Below are positions 9,014-13,776 of a DNA stretch of 13,776 bases, one piece after another (within the stretch, counting starts at the first letter, position 1; each line of letters begins with the position of its first letter). The position numbers and the translations under genes were made by a program. Under the pieces are notes generated by a model, which saw only the letters and a program-made list of their open reading frames with translations, was not told the origin of the DNA and searched no databases. Source of the DNA: an uncultured Caulobacteraceae bacterium (lineage in GTDB: Bacteria; Pseudomonadota; Alphaproteobacteria; Caulobacterales; Caulobacteraceae); assembly GCA_937910255.1 (NCBI GenBank), contig CALEOQ010000248.1:1-13776 (forward strand), in the 5' to 3' direction.

Positions 9014-10473
9014 TGGCGCGCAAGGATAGCGACCCGGCCAAGGCGCCGAAACCGGCGGCGACCTCCGCCAAGGCCGCCCCCCGCGGGAGCGAGAGCGTCA
9101 CCGAGGCCGTCGGCCAGAAGATCGAGCGCGCCCTCGACCCCCTGGCCAGCGCCATCAAACGCGCCGCCCTCAAGCGGGCTGACAAGACCAGCCGCGCCCT
9201 GGACGCCCCGACACAGGCGCCCAAGCCCGCCAAGGGCGCTTTGCCCGTTTCCCCCCTGGTCGTGCCGTTTCCCGCCATGGTCCCCGTGGCCGGCGTGAGC
9301 CTGGCGACCGGCCGGGCCGGCTTCTACAAGCATGAGCGCGACGACCTGCTGGTCATGAGCTTTGATCCCGGCACGACGGCGGCCGGCGTTTTCACCCGCC
9401 ACAAGGTGGGCTCGGCGCCGGTGGACTGGTGCCAGAAGCAGTTGGCCGCCACCAAGGGGACCGAGGTCCGCGCCCTGGTGGTCAACGCCGGCTGCGCCAA
9501 TTCCTTCACCGGCAAGCCAGGCGCCGATGCGGTGCGCAGGGTGGCCTCGGCCGTCGCCAAGCGGTTCGATTGTCGCCAGCGCGATGTGATGGTGGCCTCC
9601 ACCGGCGTGATCGGCGTGCTGCTCGACGACGCCAAGATCACCCAGCGCCTGGCCGAGGTGGAGCAGAGGCTGACGCCGGACGGCTGGGCCGGGGCGGCCC
9701 GGGCCATCATGACCACCGACACCTTCCCCAAGGGCGCCGTGGCCGAGGCCGAGATCGACGGGACCAAGGTGCGGATCGCCGGCATCTGCAAGGGCTCGGG
9801 CATGATCGCGCCGGACATGGCGACCATGCTGGCCTTCGTGGTCACCGATGCGGCCATCGCTGCGCCGGCGCTGCAGAGCCTGGTGAACCTCTATGTGCGC
9901 ACCACCTTCAACTGCGTGACGGTGGACGGCGACCGCTCGACCAACGACACCCTGATGCTGTTCGCCACCGGGCAGTCCGGCGCGCCGAAGATCTCCCGGG
10001 CCGGCGACAAGCGCCTGGCCGACTTCCGCGACAAGCTGGAGGGGGTGCTGATGGACCTCGCCCAGCAACTGGTGCGCGACGGGGAGGGGGCGAGCAAGTT
10101 CGTCAAGATCACCGTCGCCGGCGCCGAGAACCCGGTCTCAGCCCGCAAGATCGCCCGCACCGTGGCCGAAAGCCCCCTGGTCAAAACCGCCTTCGCCGGC
10201 GAGGACGCCAACTGGGGACGGATCGTCATGGCGGTGGGCCGGGCCGACGAGCCGGTGAACCGCGACGCGCTGTCGGTCCGCTTCGGCGAGCACTGGGCCG
10301 CCCAGGATGGCCTCATCTCGCCCACCTATGACGAGGCCAAGATGAGCGCCTACATGAAGCGCCAGGAGCTCGAGGTCTTCATCGATGTGGGCGTGGGCAA
10401 GGCCAGCGCCAGCATGTGGACCTGCGACCTGACCAAGCAGTACGTCGCGATCAACGGCGACTACCGGTCGTGA
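9013..10473 (+). CDS. argJ: Arginine biosynthesis bifunctional protein ArgJ (ornithine acetyltransferase / N-acetylglutamate synthase)
   Basis: ArgJ transfers the acetyl group from N-acetylornithine to glutamate, recycling it in cytoplasmic arginine synthesis; many members also make N-acetylglutamate from acetyl-CoA. The family self-cleaves before a threonine in MATML; here that is A270|T271, where T271 becomes the N-terminal nucleophile of the beta chain. Also present are VVNAGCANSFTG, the ASTGVIG oxyanion region, GEDANWGRI and the ending WTCDLT...INGDYRS. Family members are about 390-415 residues; this is 486 because of an extra N-terminal segment of about 77 residues, rich in Ala, Lys and Pro with a likely basic helix (about 29-62). 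The ATG overlaps the parvulin stop as TAATG, supporting the long start. A TTG at 9241 would give a standard-length protein and is the alternative. It is probably co-transcribed with the parvulin gene. It ends one base from the convergent phytochrome gene. Confidence 0.97.
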   Translation: MARKDSDPAKAPKPAATSAKAAPRGSESVTEAVGQKIERALDPLASAIKRAALKRADKTSRALDAPTQAPKPAKGALPVSPLVVPFPAMVPVAGVSLATGRAGFYKHERDDLLVMSFDPGTTAAGVFTRHKVGSAPVDWCQKQLAATKGTEVRALVVNAGCANSFTGKPGADAVRRVASAVAKRFDCRQRDVMVASTGVIGVLLDDAKITQRLAEVEQRLTPDGWAGAARAIMTTDTFPKGAVAEAEIDGTKVRIAGICKGSGMIAPDMATMLAFVVTDAAIAAPALQSLVNLYVRTTFNCVTVDGDRSTNDTLMLFATGQSGAPKISRAGDKRLADFRDKLEGVLMDLAQQLVRDGEGASKFVKITVAGAENPVSARKIARTVAESPLVKTAFAGEDANWGRIVMAVGRADEPVNRDALSVRFGEHWAAQDGLISPTYDEAKMSAYMKRQELEVFIDVGVGKASASMWTCDLTKQYVAINGDYRS

Positions 10474-10474
10474 T

Positions 10475-13006
10475 CTAGCCCCGCTGGGCGACCGCCGCCC
10501 TCAGGACGTCGCGCAGGGCCTTCTCGGAATAGGGCTTGCTGATGATCGTCACGCCGGACAGGTGGTCAGGCAGGTCGGCCTGATCGCCGAAACCGGTGCC
10601 GAAGGCGAAGGGGATCTTCTCGGCTGTCAGGCGCTCAGCCACCGGCAGGCTGGTCTCTTCCCCCAGGTTGAGGTCGAGGAAGGCGAAGTCCGGCCGCTCG
10701 CCGGCGATCGCCTCAAGGGCCGCGGCGACATTGGAGGCCAGGCTGACCTGGCCCACGCCGAGCTTCTGCAGCACACCCTCCAGATCGAGCGCAATGATCA
10801 TATTGTCCTCGACCACCAGCACATGGTTCGGACCCGCCATGCGGCCATCCGTAACCGGCGCAGCCGCCTTGCCCGGGTCGGCCGGCCGCCCCTCGACGAC
10901 AAAGCGGCCCGGGATCCGCAGGGCCACCCTCAGGCCTGAAGGATCGAAGGTCACCTCGGCCTCGCCCCCCAGCTCATGGGGGATGGAGCGTTCGATGATG
11001 GTGGAGCCGAATCCCCGCCGCGAGGGGGCCTGGACCACCGGCCCACCCTCCTCGCGCCAGGCGAGGTCCAGGGCGCCTGAGGCGTCGGTGGTCCAGCTCA
11101 CATGAACCTTGCCGCGGCTGTCGCACAGGGCGCCGTACTTGGCCGAATTGGTCACCAGTTCGTGGATCACCAGGGACAGGGTCGAGAAGGCCTGCGGCTC
11201 GATCAGGACGTCCGGACCCGACAGGATCAGCCGGTCGGCCTTGGCCGCCAGATAGGCCTCGGCCTCGCTGCGGATGAGGTCGGTCAGCGCGCCCGGTCCC
11301 CAATGTTGCTGGGTGATCTGGTCGTGCGCCCGGGCCAGCGCCTGGACCCGCCCCGACACCACCTCGAAGAACTGCTGGACGTTGGTCGCCCCGTCGCGGC
11401 TCTGGGAGATCAGGCCGCGGATCAGGCCCAGGATGTTGCGCACCCGGTGGTTCAGCTCGGCGATCAGGATTTCCTGCCGGTGCTGGGCCTTGCCGCGCTC
11501 GGCGTTGGCCAGGTCGGTCAACCGCATGACCACCTCGAGCAGGGTCAGCCGCAGACTGTCCACCACCGCCAGCTCCGAGGCCGACCAGGGTTTGGACTGG
11601 CCGCGAACGGTTTCCTTCCAGGTCTCGAAACTCTCACGCGGGGTCAGTCGGGCGCCGAGCGGTCCGACCGTCACCGCCTTGTTGGGATCGCCGCCCCAGG
11701 CCACGTCGCGCACCACCTCGGCCCGCTGGAAGATCAGATAGTCGCCGGGCTCCCGCGACAGGGGCACGGCGATGACGCCGGCGGCGTCGCGCCAGCCCTC
11801 GGCCTCCGGCAGATGGGCGGCCAGGTGGTGGGTGTGGAAGACACCCAGCGTGCGGTGGGCGTCCAGGAAGGCGATCAGGGTCTTGAGCCGGTCGGCGTCC
11901 AGGCCGTCCCCATGGCTGGCGGTCTGGCCGCCCATATGGAGGGTCACGCCCTCGCAGCCGGCCAGGCTGCAGAGCTCGCCGAAGAAGGGCGTGAGGCTTT
12001 CTGGCCCAGAGGCCGTGGCCACCGAATTCACCAGCCGGTCGTGCAGGTTGCGGGCGCGCTCCACGTGGCGGGCCTCAATCTCCTGCTCGCGGCTCTCCAG
12101 CATGTAGGAGAAGATCTGGCCAAACAGCTCGGCCGCCGTGCGGCGCTCGTAGGAGACGTGGTGCGGGCCGTAGTGGTGGCAGGCGAACAGGCCCCACAGC
12201 TTGCCGTGACGCAGGATGGAGATGGAGAGCGAGGCGCCCACGCCCATATTGCGCAGATACTCGATATGGATCGGCGACACCGCCCGCAGCATCGACATGG
12301 ACAGGTCCAGAGGCCCGCCGCTGGGGCCAAGCGCCGGGCGGACCTTGGGGGTCTCGGCGTCGATATCGGCGATGATGCGCAGCCAGCTGCGCTCATAGAG
12401 GGCGCGCGCCTGCTGGGGAATGTCGGAGGCCGGATAGCGCTGACCGAGGAACGAGCCGATGCCCGGCCGCACCGATTCGGCGATCACCTCGCCGGCGCCG
12501 TCCTGGTCGAAACGATAGACCATGACCCGGTCGAATTCGGTCAGGGCGCGCACCTGGCGGGCGGCCTCGTGCACGATGTCCTCGATGGTCTTCCGCTCGG
12601 CTACGCGGTTGGACATGGAGCGCACCGCCGAGGCCGCCTCCAGCGAGGACTCCGCGCGGCTGGGCTCGGCCTCGATGACCAGGAGGTCGCCGGAATAGTG
12701 GACGGCCACATCAAAGGGCTCGCCGCCGGCCCGGAGCGGCAGGTTGAACACCCGCTCCACCGAATCGGCGCCGCGCATGATCTGCAGTCGGCCGCGGATC
12801 TCGTGCACGGCGTGGCCGTCGAGCACCTCGGTGAGGGAGCGCCCGATCAGGTCCTCGGCCGCGTCGCCTAGGAAGGCGCGGGTGTTGTCGGAGGCGTGCG
12901 CCACCATCCACTGGCCGGTGACCGCCAGCAGGAAGCCGAACGGCTGAATCTCACCCAGCAAGTGGATCGGTTCGCGATCACAGTTCGTCAGGTCGACATC
13001 GGACAA
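10475..13006 (-). CDS. bphP: Bacteriophytochrome HWE-family histidine kinase with C-terminal receiver domain
   Basis: This 843-residue cytoplasmic photoreceptor binds biliverdin and signals red/far-red light. The PAS domain carries the chromophore-attaching C9 (TNCDREPIHLLGEIQPFG). The GAF domain has YPASDIP (D195), SPIHIEYL (H247) and CHHYGPHH. The PHY domain has a tongue with WGG and PRESF. The output is an HWE kinase: H520 in ELNHRVRNI, N-box HELVTNSAKYG and the W-x-E signature in AWREEGG, then GFGSTIIE. A receiver follows with E-D-N, D778 in FLDLNLG and SKPYSEKAL. The start is the unusual TTG at 13004-13006: no in-frame ATG or GTG lies between it and the upstream TGA at 13025-13027, and it puts C9 at a normal distance from the N-terminus. 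bphO lies 136 bases upstream on the same strand and would supply the chromophore. No response partner is encoded nearby, so phosphorelay output is elsewhere. Confidence 0.97.
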   Translation of the reverse strand: MSDVDLTNCDREPIHLLGEIQPFGFLLAVTGQWMVAHASDNTRAFLGDAAEDLIGRSLTEVLDGHAVHEIRGRLQIMRGADSVERVFNLPLRAGGEPFDVAVHYSGDLLVIEAEPSRAESSLEAASAVRSMSNRVAERKTIEDIVHEAARQVRALTEFDRVMVYRFDQDGAGEVIAESVRPGIGSFLGQRYPASDIPQQARALYERSWLRIIADIDAETPKVRPALGPSGGPLDLSMSMLRAVSPIHIEYLRNMGVGASLSISILRHGKLWGLFACHHYGPHHVSYERRTAAELFGQIFSYMLESREQEIEARHVERARNLHDRLVNSVATASGPESLTPFFGELCSLAGCEGVTLHMGGQTASHGDGLDADRLKTLIAFLDAHRTLGVFHTHHLAAHLPEAEGWRDAAGVIAVPLSREPGDYLIFQRAEVVRDVAWGGDPNKAVTVGPLGARLTPRESFETWKETVRGQSKPWSASELAVVDSLRLTLLEVVMRLTDLANAERGKAQHRQEILIAELNHRVRNILGLIRGLISQSRDGATNVQQFFEVVSGRVQALARAHDQITQQHWGPGALTDLIRSEAEAYLAAKADRLILSGPDVLIEPQAFSTLSLVIHELVTNSAKYGALCDSRGKVHVSWTTDASGALDLAWREEGGPVVQAPSRRGFGSTIIERSIPHELGGEAEVTFDPSGLRVALRIPGRFVVEGRPADPGKAAAPVTDGRMAGPNHVLVVEDNMIIALDLEGVLQKLGVGQVSLASNVAAALEAIAGERPDFAFLDLNLGEETSLPVAERLTAEKIPFAFGTGFGDQADLPDHLSGVTIISKPYSEKALRDVLRAAVAQRG

Positions 13007-13040
13007 GGCCGCGAACGATCCAATTCAAGGGGGAGGTGGA

Positions 13041-13060
13041 GACGCCGGGGGGGAGGCGTC
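13041..13060 (-). promoter_or_regulatory. Hairpin in the bphO-bphP gap
   Basis: In the 136-base gap between bphO and bphP, GACGCC (13041-13046) and GGCGTC (13055-13060) form a perfect 6-base inverted repeat with an 8-base loop. In the transcript the loop is C-rich and the stem lies about 35 bases before the bphP TTG start. There is no U-run, so it does not look like a terminator; it could affect mRNA stability or bphP translation. The rest of the gap shows only a small GATA-GAA-TATC repeat (13080-13090) and no convincing promoter. Confidence 0.35.
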
Positions 13061-13142
13061 GGCGGGGAGCTTCACCGGCGATAGAATATCAAATCGGCTC
13101 GCAGGTCTGTCGGGTAGCGGACGCTTTATGTGAGGCTTCGGT

Positions 13143-13694
13143 TCAGCGGGGCAGGGCGGGGGCGGTTTTAAATCCCGCCTCGAAGGCTGCGAACACGCCG
13201 CGGGCGCCGTCAATGGCGGCGGCGGTCTCCGCCGGGCCGAGGCTGCGGCTGTCGAGCCATTCGAGGAAGGTGCGCCACAGGGGCTGGCCCTCGCCGTGCG
13301 CCAGATAGGCGCTGGGGGCTCCGGGCTGCGCCTCGGCCAGCCGACGACGCAGCAGGATGCCGCCCAGACGTGAGCCTTCCAGGACATAGAGGGCGCCCAC
13401 GCGCGCGGCGGCGGTGGCCGGCGCAGGCATATTGGACGGTTGCGGCGCTTCGAGCCCGAGTTGGGCCAGGTCGTCCAACAGGGCCCCAGCGCGACGCCGC
13501 TGCGGCCAGCCCGGCGGCAGGTCCTGGGGCGGGGCTGTGTCCAGCGCCGCCTCCAGCGGCGGCAGCACCGCAGCGTGAGCCAGGAGAAAGGCGCCATAGC
13601 CGGCAGGCTGGGCGAGATCGAAGGCGCCGCCCAGCTGGTCGACGCGGTCGTGATCCTGGCGCGTGGCCGCGCGCAGGGTGGTTCTGAGATTCAA
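13143..13694 (-). CDS. bphO: Biliverdin-producing heme oxygenase (BphO type), cut at or just after its start codon by adapter
   Basis: Heme oxygenase opens heme to biliverdin IX-alpha, releasing CO and iron; next to bphP its job is to supply the phytochrome chromophore. About 183 residues are genomic. LRTTLRAATRQDHDRVD contains the expected N-terminal proximal heme-ligand histidine (about residue 15), and YVLEGSRLGGILLRR is the conserved bacterial heme oxygenase block carrying the distal-helix glycines. A gene caller would start this protein with MTGVQTCALPI, a known translation artefact of the Illumina read-2 adapter; those 11 residues are not real. The codon at the junction is ?TG with its first base lost to the adapter, and an ATG there would give MNLRTTLRAAT, a plausible true N-terminus, so the gene may be nearly complete. 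Its promoter lies beyond the contig. It probably forms an operon with bphP. Confidence 0.93.
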   Translation of the reverse strand: MNLRTTLRAATRQDHDRVDQLGGAFDLAQPAGYGAFLLAHAAVLPPLEAALDTAPPQDLPPGWPQRRRAGALLDDLAQLGLEAPQPSNMPAPATAAARVGALYVLEGSRLGGILLRRRLAEAQPGAPSAYLAHGEGQPLWRTFLEWLDSRSLGPAETAAAIDGARGVFAAFEAGFKTAPALPR

Positions 13695-13776
13695 GATCGG
13701 AAGAGCACACGTCTGAACTCCAGTCACGTCGTAAGCGCGTATGCCGTCTTCTGCTTGAAAAAAAATAAGCGACGCA
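13694..13776 (+). other. Illumina TruSeq read-2 / P7 index adapter (contamination)
   Basis: Starting with AGATCGGAAGAGCACACG at 13694 and running through CTGAACTCCAGTCAC (to 13727), then six bases GTCGTA in the index position, then a version of the P7 tail ending GTATGCCGTCTTCTGCTTG with two T-to-G differences. A poly-A run and short noise finish the contig. The first A may be the A-tail added during library preparation. Reading GTCGTA as the sample index assumes the 6-base TruSeq layout. Nothing from 13694 on is genomic. Confidence 0.99.

Noticed and set aside
11102..12871. A 589-residue plus-strand frame opposite the phytochrome gene, and a 420-residue minus-strand frame opposite argJ at 8806-10068
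   Set aside because: Both oppose genes with complete catalytic motifs and carry no recognisable family signature; the same codon-position explanation applies.
13210..13710. Minus-strand frame beginning MCSSDLES in the heme oxygenase region
   Set aside because: MCSSDL is another adapter translation artefact and the frame overlaps bphO in a different phase without any domain.

Overview
This window is a single assembled contig from a high-GC alphaproteobacterium, bounded at both ends by Illumina library adapter. The gene content (an alphaproteobacterial-type SecA, ArgJ next to a lipoprotein parvulin, HWE-kinase signalling, a bacteriophytochrome with its heme oxygenase) and the very high GC suggest Caulobacterales, perhaps a Phenylobacterium or Caulobacter relative. 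That placement is inference from protein character, not from a marker comparison. Only about 156-13693 should be read as genome. Bases 1-155 and 13694-13776 are sequencing artefact (P5 and P7 adapters plus base-caller noise).

Layout, left to right. A truncated zinc-ribbon SAM methyltransferase (minus, 156-676) abuts secA (minus, 677-3439) with nothing but the secA amber stop between them. secA has its own candidate sigma70 promoter at 3546-3574. Upstream on the same strand is a two-gene signalling unit: a FIST-domain protein (5358-6542) overlapping, at a TGATG junction, a soluble GAF/HisKA/HATPase/REC hybrid histidine kinase (3610-5358). This arrangement matches the heme-based nitric-oxide sensor NosP and its associated kinase. 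Next on the minus strand is a beta-oxidation type thiolase (6696-7865) followed by a terminator-like hairpin. A 149-bp divergent region separates it from the plus-strand pair: a lipoprotein parvulin-like foldase (8015-9013) and argJ (9013-10473), overlapping at TAATG. argJ runs tail to tail, with one base between, into a bacteriophytochrome HWE kinase with a receiver domain (minus, 10475-13006). This is preceded on its strand by the biliverdin-producing heme oxygenase bphO (13143 to the adapter junction).

How the genes work together. SecA (secretion motor), thiolase and ArgJ (arginine biosynthesis) are housekeeping. The accessory interest is in the two sensory pairs. bphO turns heme into biliverdin, the chromophore of the phytochrome encoded next to it, giving a red/far-red light sensor kinase. 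The FIST/kinase pair is a candidate heme-dependent NO sensor. Both kinases end in receiver domains and no phosphotransfer partner or transcription factor is encoded in the window, so the outputs are elsewhere. I found no CRISPR array, tRNA, rRNA, insertion sequence or prophage. No gene-free genomic stretch exceeds about 170 bases.
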